Assembly (NCBI RefSeq): GCF_900107405.1
Contig: NZ_FNPV01000005.1
Span: 1-64,000 of the forward strand
Reading direction: 5' to 3'
From: Tindallia californiensis
GTDB taxonomy: Bacteria; Bacillota; Clostridia; Peptostreptococcales; Tindalliaceae
DNA length: 64,000 bases
Shown here: piece after piece, positions 7,742 through 16,048 of the stretch
Layout: each line of letters begins with the position of its first letter
Position numbering within the stretch: the stretch's first letter is position 1
Notes under the pieces: generated by a model
What the model was told of the DNA's origin: nothing
Database searches by the model: none
Seen by the model: the letters and a program-made list of their open reading frames with translations, nothing else
Translations under genes and position numbers: made by a program

Positions 7742-8089
7742 ATGATTATTGAGTTAACAGACTCACTAGTACAGAGTATGAAAAAAAGAAAGAAAAAGAC
7801 AATTACTGTTGAGGAGAAAACCAGAAAATATTGTTGAGCAGCGCCTTATATCCCTTTGGTAAAAGGTGAAAAACCAAAACGAGAAGAGGAATATCAGAAA
7901 CTGATCATTAAAGATGTAGAAGTATATGTCCATAAACAATTGAAGTATAGTAGCAAAGTACTTAAAATAGAAATTAAAAAGTTTTTTGGTTTTCATATTA
8001 TTTATGCCTATGATCCTGAAACTATTTGCCTCTGTGGTGGGTATTATAAAGAAGAGCATAAAAAAACTAAGGATATGACGGAGGGTTAA
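7742..8089 (+). CDS. Small selenoprotein with Cys-Sec motif (in-frame TGA at codon 32)
   Basis: ATG at 7742 has GGAAGGA at 7728-7734. The frame runs to TGA at 7835-7837 (codon 32), then continues open to TAA at 8087-8089, giving 115 residues if TGA is read as selenocysteine. The motif is KYC-Sec-AAPYIPLVKG, so a Cys-Sec pair. A 5-bp hairpin with loop GGTA starts 15 bases after the TGA, which fits a bacterial SECIS. The genome encodes selA, selB, selC and selD (51490-56050). A basic N-terminal helix and a C-terminal CLCGGYY follow. The layout loosely resembles HesB/IscA-type proteins; I believe it belongs to the group NCBI calls CC/Se motif family (seleno)protein, but cannot confirm. Function unknown. 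The next gene starts two bases after the stop. Confidence 0.82.
7853..7866 (+). promoter_or_regulatory. Candidate bacterial SECIS element of the small selenoprotein
   Basis: CCTTT pairs with AAAGG (five base pairs) around a GGTA loop. The loop begins 20 bases after the last base of the TGA codon, and a G occupies the first loop position. Both agree with the general bSECIS pattern bound by SelB. Confidence 0.7.
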
Positions 8090-8090
8090 G

Positions 8091-9500
8091 ATGGTTAAAG
8101 TAAAGTGGATTGCTATTTCTGTAATTATATTTCTGAGCACTAACATAACAGTAGTTGCAATGTTTGATGACACGCAAGATCATTGGGGAGAAGAATATAT
8201 ATTTTGGGCAACCTTTGATTATTCAATTTTTACAGGATATCCTGACGGAACATTTCGGCCGGATAACCAGATTACCCGAGCTGAGTTTATTTCTATTTTG
8301 AATAAGTTATTGCTATTAGCTAATGAACCGTACCCACAAATTACATCAGCTTCAATAAGGTATATAGATTTTGACTCTGAGCACTGGGCATATTCTCATG
8401 TTCTATCTTTTTATCAGAGAGCGAAAGGGGCGAGTCATAATGAAATTGATTTAAAACAAGTTTTTTCTGGACCTAGGCTAAAGCCAAATAAGGAAATTAC
8501 TCGTTATGAAGCAGCTTTGATAAGTGCCAGCATCACAACACCAAGCTTAAATAAGGAGATGCAGACACCTACAAAATTATGGGATATAGATCTTCAAAAT
8601 CCTAAAAATAAACAGATACAAAACTTAGTTACTAGGGATATCATTACAGGATTTCCCGATGGTTCTTTTAGACCTGAAAAGCCTATAACCCGTGCTGAGG
8701 CAGCTTCTTTAGCCAAAAAGATATTTGAAGATTTAAGCTATGTTAAAGAAGATTATTTGGTACCTCTTCCAATGATAGAAAATCAGAGGCCTAACTATCC
8801 AATCTTTACTATGGTGGCGGAAATCTATGATTTGAACAATACAAAAGGACACAGGCGCTTTGTTGATGCTGTTACTTCATTGGAATACATTGATATAATA
8901 GGATTTATACCTTACGAAGAACGTAATTTATATGATACAGATCCAATAAAAACCTTATGGGAACTGGTTGACTCCGGTTATTCAAATAAAATAGGCACTC
9001 ACTATTATTTAATAAGAAAGGATGAGTCCTTAACCTTACAACAGAAAAAAAAATTGACTAATGAAGCAATCCAGCAATATCTTTCATTATCTGAAAGATA
9101 TATTGATGGAATTATTGATTTTATGGAAATTAGCAAAACCTATGCCGATACCGGTCTTTTTGAAATGGCAGCCCAAAAACTTCAAGAATCTACATTACAA
9201 AAGAAAGAAAACTTAAGAATGGCAGATCTTCTTAGTGAACACTACATTGATAAAAACAACCTGGAGAAAGCTTTTAATATATACTGGAGTCTCCTCGAAG
9301 AAACCAACGATTTTGATATTTTGATAAAGACAGTTCAAAATATTGCCTATATCTCGAACAAATCTAATAATATTAATGAATCGATAAAAATACTCGAAAA
9401 AACAAACGATGCATTACAATTGAAAACATTAACAGAAAATGAAAAAGAAGAACTTGTTTATTTAATAGATGCGATTCATAAGCAGCTACTGCTCCAGTAG
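8091..9500 (+). CDS. S-layer homology (SLH) domain surface protein with C-terminal TPR-like helices
   Basis: A 469-residue exported protein. A signal peptide (residues 1-25) precedes three SLH repeats: near 27-75 with TGYPDGTFRPDNQITRAEF, near 85-140 with LKPNKEITRYEAA (degenerate), and near 180-215 with TGFPDGSFRPEKPITRAEAA. SLH triplets bind pyruvylated secondary cell-wall polymers. The rest of the protein has alternating helices that look like tetratricopeptide repeats (about 330-460). An ATG at 8091 with GGAGGG follows the selenoprotein stop by one base, so the two genes are probably co-translated. The TPR assignment is by appearance only. Confidence 0.85.
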   Translation: MVKVKWIAISVIIFLSTNITVVAMFDDTQDHWGEEYIFWATFDYSIFTGYPDGTFRPDNQITRAEFISILNKLLLLANEPYPQITSASIRYIDFDSEHWAYSHVLSFYQRAKGASHNEIDLKQVFSGPRLKPNKEITRYEAALISASITTPSLNKEMQTPTKLWDIDLQNPKNKQIQNLVTRDIITGFPDGSFRPEKPITRAEAASLAKKIFEDLSYVKEDYLVPLPMIENQRPNYPIFTMVAEIYDLNNTKGHRRFVDAVTSLEYIDIIGFIPYEERNLYDTDPIKTLWELVDSGYSNKIGTHYYLIRKDESLTLQQKKKLTNEAIQQYLSLSERYIDGIIDFMEISKTYADTGLFEMAAQKLQESTLQKKENLRMADLLSEHYIDKNNLEKAFNIYWSLLEETNDFDILIKTVQNIAYISNKSNNINESIKILEKTNDALQLKTLTENEKEELVYLIDAIHKQLLLQ

Positions 9501-9507
9501 CTGCTTT
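9481..9507 (+). terminator. Terminator overlapping the SLH gene stop
   Basis: AGCAGCTACTG pairs perfectly with CAGTAGCTGCT around a three-base loop, and TT follows. The stem overlaps the last codons of the SLH gene. The T-run is short, so termination may be partial. Confidence 0.65.
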
Positions 9508-9580
9508 ACATTTATACATTTTTTCGTTATGATATAACCTGTAAGTTAAAGATAGAATGATAGTAAAAAGGAGTTAATTG

Positions 9581-10741
9581 ATGCAAATTTACTTAGATCA
9601 TGCGGCCACTTCGCCGATAACATCAGATGTATTGGAAGAAATGAATAAAGCTTACATGAGTCTATATGCGAATCCCTCTTCTGCCCATTCTTTTGGCAGT
9701 AGAGTTGAAAAGCGTTGTAAAGAAGCGAAGAAAAAAATATCGAAATACCTTTCGGGCAATATGGATCAAATGATCATTACTTCTGGTGGGACGGAGTCAA
9801 ACAATCATGCTATTTTTAGTCAAGGGATAAAAGCATTTCAAAAACCAGACAGTTTTCTAACTTCATCCATAGAACACAAGTCAGTTCTGGAACCAATGAA
9901 ATTTTGGTCACTATCAAAAGAACTGAGCGTACTAAATGTAGAAAAATCTGGACAGTATTCTTTGGATCATTTGGAAAATCTATTAAAAAAAGGAAAAAAT
10001 CATGTTGCTTTTATTTCTTTAATGCATGTAAATAACGAAACAGGGATTATTCAGCCAATTGAAGAAGCTGTAAAATTAATTCAAGAGTATGCTCCTGATG
10101 CCTTCATACATGTAGACGGAGTGCAAGCATTTGGGAAAATATCAATTAAAAATATTCTTTCATGGGTAGACGCTTATAGCATAAGTGCTCATAAAATTAA
10201 AGGTCCAAGAGGAATAGGGGCGCTTTGGGTTAAAAAACCCGATAAACTACTGCCGTTGATACGAGGAGGCGGACAGGAAAATAACAACCGTTCTGGGACG
10301 ACAAACACTCCGGCATTACTAGGTTTTGAAAAAGCGGTATCGAATTGTCATCAAAATATGGAAAAGAATAATCGTAAAAAACATGAGATCAGAGAAAAGA
10401 TCATAAAAGAACTTAGCAAGAAAGTAGATGATTTTCATATCATTGAATCAGCAACCAGTCAGGTGCCATCTATTATCATGATAGCCTTTAAGAAGATGAA
10501 AGGAGAAGTTTTGATACATTCGTTGGAGGCGGATGGAATATTTCTTTCAGCAGGATCGGCATGCAATTCAAGTAATAGTAAAATAAGTCATGTGATAAAA
10601 GCAATGAATGTACCATCGGAATGGGAAGATGGGATTATTCGAGTAAGTTTTGATGAAATGCTTGAAGATCAAGAAATAGTCTATTTTACGGATAAAATAG
10701 CAAAACACTGTAAACAGATTAGAAGATGGGTAAAGAGGTGA
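9581..10741 (+). CDS. Cysteine desulfurase (NifS/IscS class), thiI partner
   Basis: A 386-residue PLP enzyme that removes sulfur from cysteine as a persulfide. The N-terminus has the conserved YLDHAATSP, the PLP lysine is K205 in ISAHKIKGPRG, and the catalytic Cys is C328 in SAGSACNSSNSK. The ATG at 9581 follows AAAAGGAG; a TTG one codon earlier is less likely. The next gene, thiI, begins four bases after the stop, the same pairing as Bacillus nifZ-thiI, so its sulfur probably goes to 4-thiouridine in tRNA. A selenium role cannot be excluded in a Sec-using organism. Confidence 0.94.
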   Translation: MQIYLDHAATSPITSDVLEEMNKAYMSLYANPSSAHSFGSRVEKRCKEAKKKISKYLSGNMDQMIITSGGTESNNHAIFSQGIKAFQKPDSFLTSSIEHKSVLEPMKFWSLSKELSVLNVEKSGQYSLDHLENLLKKGKNHVAFISLMHVNNETGIIQPIEEAVKLIQEYAPDAFIHVDGVQAFGKISIKNILSWVDAYSISAHKIKGPRGIGALWVKKPDKLLPLIRGGGQENNNRSGTTNTPALLGFEKAVSNCHQNMEKNNRKKHEIREKIIKELSKKVDDFHIIESATSQVPSIIMIAFKKMKGEVLIHSLEADGIFLSAGSACNSSNSKISHVIKAMNVPSEWEDGIIRVSFDEMLEDQEIVYFTDKIAKHCKQIRRWVKR

Positions 10742-10745
10742 ATTA

Positions 10746-11948
10746 ATGGTTCGAAAAGAAATTATTATCCGTAGTGGAGAAACGGTATTAAAAGGAAAGA
10801 ATCGGAAGTTTTTTGAAGATAAACTTTTGAGTGATTTGCACAGGGTCTTAAAACCAATGGGTATACTCAAAATGTTTAAAAAACATAATCGTGTATATAT
10901 TCCGGTGAATCATGACAATCACCAAAAAATGATTGAAAGGTTAAAACATGTTTTTGGAGTTGATCTAATATCGATTGCTTCAGTGGTTGAAAAAGATATT
11001 GAAGTAATTAAGTCTGCCGCATTACAGGAAATGAAAGAGGTAAAAGCCCTAAAGAAAATAAAGACTTTTAAGGTGGAATCAAAGAGAACGGATAAAAACT
11101 ATCCCATAGGGTCTTTGGAGTTAAGTCGCTTAGTTGGAGGTTTTCTACTTCATTCATTTGATGATTTAGAAGTTGATGTTCATCATCCTGATGTAACGAT
11201 TTATGTAGAAGTTAAAGAAGAAGCATATATTTTTACGGATAGAGAAAAAGGGATTGGTGGATTACCGAAAGGGAGTAACGGACAAGCAATGCTATTGCTT
11301 TCTGGTGGTATTGATAGTCCGGTTGCTGGATGGATGGTTGCGAAAAGAGGAGTTTTATTAAAAGCGGTTCATTTTCATAGTTACCCATATACTAGCGAGA
11401 GGGCTTATGATAAAGTAGTTGAACTAGCGGAACGAATGTCAGCCTATTGTGGATCAATTCAATTATTTTCTGTAAATTTATTACCTTTTCAACAAGCTAT
11501 TGCAGACACCTGTCCAGAATCAGAGGGAACTATTTTGGTTCGGAGAATGATGACCAGGATTGCAGAAAAGCTTGCTGATGAAAATAAATGTGATGCGTTA
11601 ATAACAGGGGAATCTCTTGGTCAAGTGGCAAGCCAGACGATTCAAAGTATAAGGGTTACGACAGAAGTTGCAACGTTACCAATATTAAGACCTCTGATAG
11701 CTATGGATAAACAGGATATTATTGAGGTAGCAAAGATGATTAAAACATATAAAACATCCATATTACCTTACGAAGATTGCTGTACCGTATTTCTTCCTCA
11801 AAAACCTGTTACAAAACCACGTGTTGATAAAATAAAGAAATCGGAAGAGATGCTTGATATTGAAAAGTTGACAGAAGAATTATATAATTCAATGGAAATG
11901 CAATGGATAAAAAGCGAAAGTAAGGAGGATTTACTATGGGAGACTTAA
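10746..11948 (+). CDS. thiI: tRNA 4-thiouridine synthetase (tRNA sulfurtransferase) ThiI
   Basis: A 400-residue cytosolic enzyme that adenylates U8 of tRNA and inserts sulfur. It has the N-terminal ferredoxin-like region ([16 protein letters not shown]), a THUMP domain (about 60-165) and the PP-loop [13 protein letters not shown] at about 184-196. As in other Gram-positive ThiI proteins there is no C-terminal rhodanese domain; a CC pair occurs in [13 protein letters not shown]. It directly follows the cysteine desulfurase and overlaps moaC by 13 bases, so the three form one operon. Confidence 0.95.
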   Translation: MVRKEIIIRSGETVLKGKNRKFFEDKLLSDLHRVLKPMGILKMFKKHNRVYIPVNHDNHQKMIERLKHVFGVDLISIASVVEKDIEVIKSAALQEMKEVKALKKIKTFKVESKRTDKNYPIGSLELSRLVGGFLLHSFDDLEVDVHHPDVTIYVEVKEEAYIFTDREKGIGGLPKGSNGQAMLLLSGGIDSPVAGWMVAKRGVLLKAVHFHSYPYTSERAYDKVVELAERMSAYCGSIQLFSVNLLPFQQAIADTCPESEGTILVRRMMTRIAEKLADENKCDALITGESLGQVASQTIQSIRVTTEVATLPILRPLIAMDKQDIIEVAKMIKTYKTSILPYEDCCTVFLPQKPVTKPRVDKIKKSEEMLDIEKLTEELYNSMEMQWIKSESKEDLLWET

Positions 11949-12436
11949 CACACTTCAACAAAAGTGGTAGAGCTAATATGGTAGAGGTAGGGCATAAGCT
12001 CAATACGCAAAGAGAAGCAGTAACATCAGCAAGTATTTTCATGAAGCCAGAAACTCTCCGTAGAATAATGGATCAAAAAATAAAAAAAGGAGATGTACTC
12101 GCTGTTGCTCAAGTTTCTGGTATTATGGCAGCGAAGAACACAAGCAATCTGATCCCGATGTGTCATAATATCTTTCTTACTGGAGCCGATGTTGAGTTTG
12201 AAACTGACGAAGAAAGTAGCCGAATTGATATAAAAGCGACTGTTAGAACGACTGGAAAAACAGGAGTGGAAATGGAAGCATTAACCGCTGTTTCTGTGGC
12301 AGCGTTAACGATTTATGATATGTGTAAATCCATAGACAGAGAAATGGAAATAACGGATATAAAATTATTGAAAAAGTCTGGTGGAAAGTCAGGAGATTAC
12401 GTGCGAGAAGGATACGAAAAGCTATTAGAAGAATGA
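11936..12436 (+). CDS. moaC: Cyclic pyranopterin monophosphate synthase MoaC
   Basis: A 166-residue enzyme of molybdenum cofactor synthesis that rearranges the MoaA product to cyclic pyranopterin monophosphate. The start [16 protein letters not shown], the LIPMCHNI motif and the catalytic region [20 protein letters not shown] with the conserved lysines at KSIDREMEI are all present. Length is typical. It overlaps thiI by 13 bases with AAGGAGG upstream. The other Moco gene in the window is mog, facing it on the opposite strand. Confidence 0.95.
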   Translation: MGDLTHFNKSGRANMVEVGHKLNTQREAVTSASIFMKPETLRRIMDQKIKKGDVLAVAQVSGIMAAKNTSNLIPMCHNIFLTGADVEFETDEESSRIDIKATVRTTGKTGVEMEALTAVSVAALTIYDMCKSIDREMEITDIKLLKKSGGKSGDYVREGYEKLLEE

Positions 12437-12450
12437 AAAGACGAATAAAA

Positions 12451-12487
12451 AGCACCTGCCTAATGAAAGAATGCAGGTGCTTTTTTT
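12451..12487. terminator. Bidirectional terminator between moaC and mog
   Basis: AGCACCTGC pairs with GCAGGTGCT across a 13-base loop, flanked by A-rich and T-rich runs. It can end both the thiI-moaC and the pbp-mog transcripts. Confidence 0.88.
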
Positions 12488-12497
12488 AGATTTAAAA

Positions 12498-12998
12498 CTA
12501 TTGCTGATGTGAATTACCACATTCGATAGCCGTTCCTTTTAAGATTTCAATTCCATGTACCAAGGCTGGTTGGATAATTTCCAGTGCCTCTAAAGCTCCT
12601 CTGGGGCTTCCTGGAAGGTTAATAATGATTGTTTCTTTTCTTATGCCAGAAACAGCTCTTGATAGGATCGCACGAGGATTTTTATCAAAGCTTTTTAAAC
12701 GAATTAGTTCTGTGAAACCGGGAATATGGCGCTGGATTATGGCTAAAGTAGCTTCAGGTGTAATATCACGTTTGGAAAAACCAGTGCCACCAGTAGTTAG
12801 AACCAGATCAAGCTTTTCATTATCGCACATCTGTATCATTTCACTTATGAGAGCTTCTTTATCATCTGGAACAATGTGGTACTGTTTCACGATACCACCC
12901 ATGTTGTTGATGAAGTTTTTAATAGCAGGACCACTCTCGTCTTTTCGTTCTCCCATTGAACCTTTATCACTTGCTGTGATAATTCCTACAGTAAACAT
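12498..12998 (-). CDS. mog: Molybdopterin adenylyltransferase-type protein (MogA/MoaB)
   Basis: A 166-residue Moco-synthesis protein that adenylates molybdopterin before metal insertion. It starts with VGIITASDKGSMGERKDESG, and contains LVLTTGGTGFSKRDITPEAT (about 84-103) and LPGSPRGALEAL, the standard MogA/MoaB motifs. Its ribosome binding site AGGAGG overlaps the stop codon of the upstream PBP1a gene, so the two genes are co-transcribed although functionally unrelated. Confidence 0.93.
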   Translation of the reverse strand: MFTVGIITASDKGSMGERKDESGPAIKNFINNMGGIVKQYHIVPDDKEALISEMIQMCDNEKLDLVLTTGGTGFSKRDITPEATLAIIQRHIPGFTELIRLKSFDKNPRAILSRAVSGIRKETIIINLPGSPRGALEALEIIQPALVHGIEILKGTAIECGNSHQQ

Positions 12999-13009
12999 AA
13001 ATATTCCTC

Positions 13010-15823
13010 CTAAAATTCTACAGTAGCTGAATAAGCAACAGAACCGTTAACTTCAATTTCAAATTTTTGTGTTCCGGCGCCAGTAACTCTAAACTCAGCT
13101 GTTTCTCCATGCTGTTCAATATTATGGCTTTTTCTTTCAAGCAAAGTGCGTTGTTCACCATCAACTCGATATAAGGCCAGTTCTGCCGTTCCTTCGATGT
13201 TTAGTGGTTGAGTTCTTAAGGTTCGACTGGAAACAGTTGATGGACGATCATCGTCAACAGCTCCATCGTCTGATGAATGGTCATTGTCATTAAAGGAATT
13301 GTCTGGATCATATTCGTATCCGGGATCGTAATCAATCCCTTCCGGACTGTCTTCATAAGGATCATAAGTATCTCTTGGAAGTTCGTACTCCCAGTCTCTT
13401 GGAACAATTCCATTATGTTCCTCTGGATAATAAGGAGTCTCACGCTGTGTAAATATTCTAGTCTCTATTTCATGAGAAGGCGTATCTTCAGTTGCTAGTT
13501 TTCCTGTGGGAGCATGGATATCCGCCTGTACATGCACCTCGCAATAAGAAGTTGGTTCAGTACCTCTGATGAAAATTTCAGATCGTACAGTACTTCCGCG
13601 AGGATCAAGCGTGCAGTACTCAGTTGGCAGTTTACCAGACTTTGAACAAACGCTGACTCTGATAATATTATCGGGGGTTTCAAATCCCTTTGGTTCATGA
13701 CCTTCGTGGACGCGAAACATAATTTTTTGCCATAATTCAGCGGCCATTCTACTACCTTGCTGAAGTTTTTCTGGCAAATCATGACCAATCCAGACGCTAG
13801 CCGTATAATAAGGAGTGTAACCGACGAACCAAGCATCTTTCTGGTCGTTAGTTGTACCTGTTTTACCTGCAACAGGAATGCGGCTGTTACCTTGATCTAT
13901 TCTGGCTCTTGAACCGGTTCCAGAAGTAACAGCATCTCGCAAGAGATCTGTCATGACAAAGGCTACTGGATCGCTAACCACACGATCTCTTTCTGGTTGG
14001 TTTTCCAAGATAAGATTGCCTCGACGATCGTACACTTCTGTGAAGGTGATAGGTTTTGTGTAAACGCCTTTGTTAGCAAGCGTGGCAAAAGCTCCAGTCA
14101 TTTCCATTGGAGAAACACCACGAGTCATTCCACCTAGTACCATTGAGTAATTCTCATCTGTTGAGGTTCTTCCATTTCGTATAACTGGATTGTCACTACC
14201 AACAAGAGAAGTGATGCCCATTCTTTCCATATAATCAAACATTACCGCATATTGTGGTCGGCTGTCATACTCACCCAACTTTTCAGCAAATCGAACAGCG
14301 CCGACGTTACTGGAGATTCGAAGTGATTCTCTCATGGTCATCAAGCCGTAAAAGCTATTATAATGGTTCCGTGGCCATGAAGTGTTGGGTGCTTGTGGAT
14401 TTAAGTAAGAAGGCACATCATCAATAACGGTTGCAGCGGTCATTCCTAGATCAACTGCTGGAGTGAAAGCGGCTAACGGCTTGATAGCAGAGCCTGGTTG
14501 TCTGGTTGAAAGAGCTCTATTATAAATTCGATGACCACTAGTCATTCTTCCGCCAATTAAGGCTTTTATTTGGCCACTTTCCTGATCCATAATGACCATG
14601 GACGACTGAGGTTGCACATTTCCTTGTTCATCTAATAAAAAGTTACCATCAGAATCTCTTAATGTTCCGGGAAAATTTTCAACTTTATTAAATTCTTCCT
14701 CCATAATTTGTTGCATTCGCATGTCCAAAGTACTATGGATGCTAAGTCCTCCGGATTGAAGCATATGAGTTGCTTCTTGATTTGAATAACCAGCATTTTC
14801 GAGGGCTCTTAACACATCACGTTGTACAAGTTCTCCAAAAAAAGATGATACTTCACTGCCGCTTAATCTATTAGGTTTAATGCTGGCAGCAATATCCTGA
14901 TTTAATGCTTCTTCATACTCGCTATCGGTAATATAACCGAGACGATGCATATTATTTAAGACTAGCCTCATGCGTGGAAGTGTCTCTGGATTAAAGACAG
15001 TGCTATATTCGTCATCGTCATCGTAATAAACAATATGATCTTCCCGCACTTGATCTTTCCTAATGATGGATACAGGTGAATACCGCCTTGGATTTCTTGG
15101 AATTCCAGCAATTAAAGCGGCTTCAGCATTGGTAAGCTCACTAACATCTTTAGAAAAGTAGAGTTGTGAAGCAGCCTGAACACCATTGGCTTGAACACTG
15201 TAAGAGCCACTAAAAGCAACACTACCTAAGTTGATCGTATTAACATAAGCTTCTAATATTTGCTTTTTGCTTAATTGACGGTCCAACTGCACTCCATAAT
15301 AAGCATCTTTAATTTTGCGTGTATAGGTCTGCTCAGGTGATAAGTAAATAATTTTAGCCAATTGCTGGTTGATAGTACTAGCACCCTGTCGGGAACCAGT
15401 GCGAAGATTAGTCCAAAAAGCGCCGAATATCCGTTTAACATCAATACCATTATGATCCCAAAAACGTTCATCTTCAATGGCGATAATGGCATTGATTAAG
15501 TGTTCGGGTATTTGGTCGAAATCAAGTATTTCTCGATGACCTTCCGTTTGTACTTTTTCGATAAGATTTCCTTCTCTATCATAGATAAAAGAGCTTTCGT
15601 CTAGAAACGTATAAATATTACTAGCGTCTACTGGTTCCATCTCTCTTATTATTCCAGTAACAACACCAATGGCAGTACCAGCTACTAAAAAAAATAATAA
15701 AACCAGCGCAATCATTGATCCCCAAAACAATTTTGGCCAGAATGATTTCTTTTTTGATTTCTTTTTTGAACTTGATGCTCTCGCCGTCCTGTTTTCTTGG
15801 TAAGAGCTTCTTTTTATTGACAT
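13010..15823 (-). CDS. Class A penicillin-binding protein 1A (transglycosylase-transpeptidase)
   Basis: A 937-residue bifunctional cell-wall synthase. A basic cytoplasmic tail is followed by one membrane anchor (about 33-59). The GT51 glycosyltransferase domain shows EDERFWDHNGID and RQGASTINQQLAK (about 115-160). The transpeptidase has the SxxK motif in RQPGSAIKPLAAF (about 447), SSNVGA (about 502) and KTGTTNDQKDAWFVGY (about 654). Beyond residue 790 comes an extended acidic, Pro/Asp/Tyr-rich linker and a roughly 65-residue beta-rich terminal domain, which are not part of the core enzyme. It heads a minus-strand pair with mog. Confidence 0.94.
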   Translation of the reverse strand: MSIKRSSYQENRTARASSSKKKSKKKSFWPKLFWGSMIALVLLFFLVAGTAIGVVTGIIREMEPVDASNIYTFLDESSFIYDREGNLIEKVQTEGHREILDFDQIPEHLINAIIAIEDERFWDHNGIDVKRIFGAFWTNLRTGSRQGASTINQQLAKIIYLSPEQTYTRKIKDAYYGVQLDRQLSKKQILEAYVNTINLGSVAFSGSYSVQANGVQAASQLYFSKDVSELTNAEAALIAGIPRNPRRYSPVSIIRKDQVREDHIVYYDDDDEYSTVFNPETLPRMRLVLNNMHRLGYITDSEYEEALNQDIAASIKPNRLSGSEVSSFFGELVQRDVLRALENAGYSNQEATHMLQSGGLSIHSTLDMRMQQIMEEEFNKVENFPGTLRDSDGNFLLDEQGNVQPQSSMVIMDQESGQIKALIGGRMTSGHRIYNRALSTRQPGSAIKPLAAFTPAVDLGMTAATVIDDVPSYLNPQAPNTSWPRNHYNSFYGLMTMRESLRISSNVGAVRFAEKLGEYDSRPQYAVMFDYMERMGITSLVGSDNPVIRNGRTSTDENYSMVLGGMTRGVSPMEMTGAFATLANKGVYTKPITFTEVYDRRGNLILENQPERDRVVSDPVAFVMTDLLRDAVTSGTGSRARIDQGNSRIPVAGKTGTTNDQKDAWFVGYTPYYTASVWIGHDLPEKLQQGSRMAAELWQKIMFRVHEGHEPKGFETPDNIIRVSVCSKSGKLPTEYCTLDPRGSTVRSEIFIRGTEPTSYCEVHVQADIHAPTGKLATEDTPSHEIETRIFTQRETPYYPEEHNGIVPRDWEYELPRDTYDPYEDSPEGIDYDPGYEYDPDNSFNDNDHSSDDGAVDDDRPSTVSSRTLRTQPLNIEGTAELALYRVDGEQRTLLERKSHNIEQHGETAEFRVTGAGTQKFEIEVNGSVAYSATVEF

Positions 15824-15867
15824 ATTAGTCCCTCCATAACATTCACAATTCTTAACTTAGCGATAAG

Positions 15868-15876
15868 ATTATATCA
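15868..15876 (-). promoter_or_regulatory. Extended -10 promoter of the PBP1A gene
   Basis: The minus strand reads TGATATAAT, an exact TGN-TATAAT extended -10, about 45 bases upstream of the PBP start codon. No clear -35 is visible. Confidence 0.6.
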
Positions 15877-15918
15877 TAAGTGAAAAAAATACAAAACTAA
15901 AGGATTGCTATTCAATTA

Positions 15919-15927
15919 TGATATAAT
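15919..15927 (+). promoter_or_regulatory. Extended -10 promoter upstream of hflX
   Basis: TGATATAAT matches the extended -10 consensus and lies about 120 bases before the hflX ATG. Together with the mirror element at 15868 it explains most of the 225-base divergent intergenic region. Confidence 0.55.
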
Positions 15928-16048
15928 TTAAGACAGCTCATTATATCATGATGAAAAGATTTATAAAAGATAGTTGACAGATGATGGAGAATGAGACAAT
16001 TGATGACGCACTCTAAAGTTTACGACTTACTCTAATGAAGGAGGCAAC

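Noticed and set aside
7835-7837. TGA as a real stop or a pseudogene mark
   Set aside because: The frame stays open and protein-like after it, a SECIS-type hairpin follows, Cys precedes it, and the genome has the Sec machinery. A nonsense mutation remains possible but less likely.
7766-8173. 135-residue minus-strand frame over the selenoprotein
   Set aside because: Very rich in Phe/Ile/Leu from AT-rich antisense; the plus strand explains the region through Sec decoding.
12625-13026. 133-residue frame on the plus strand opposite mog
   Set aside because: It is antisense to a clear MogA/MoaB gene and has no recognisable motifs.
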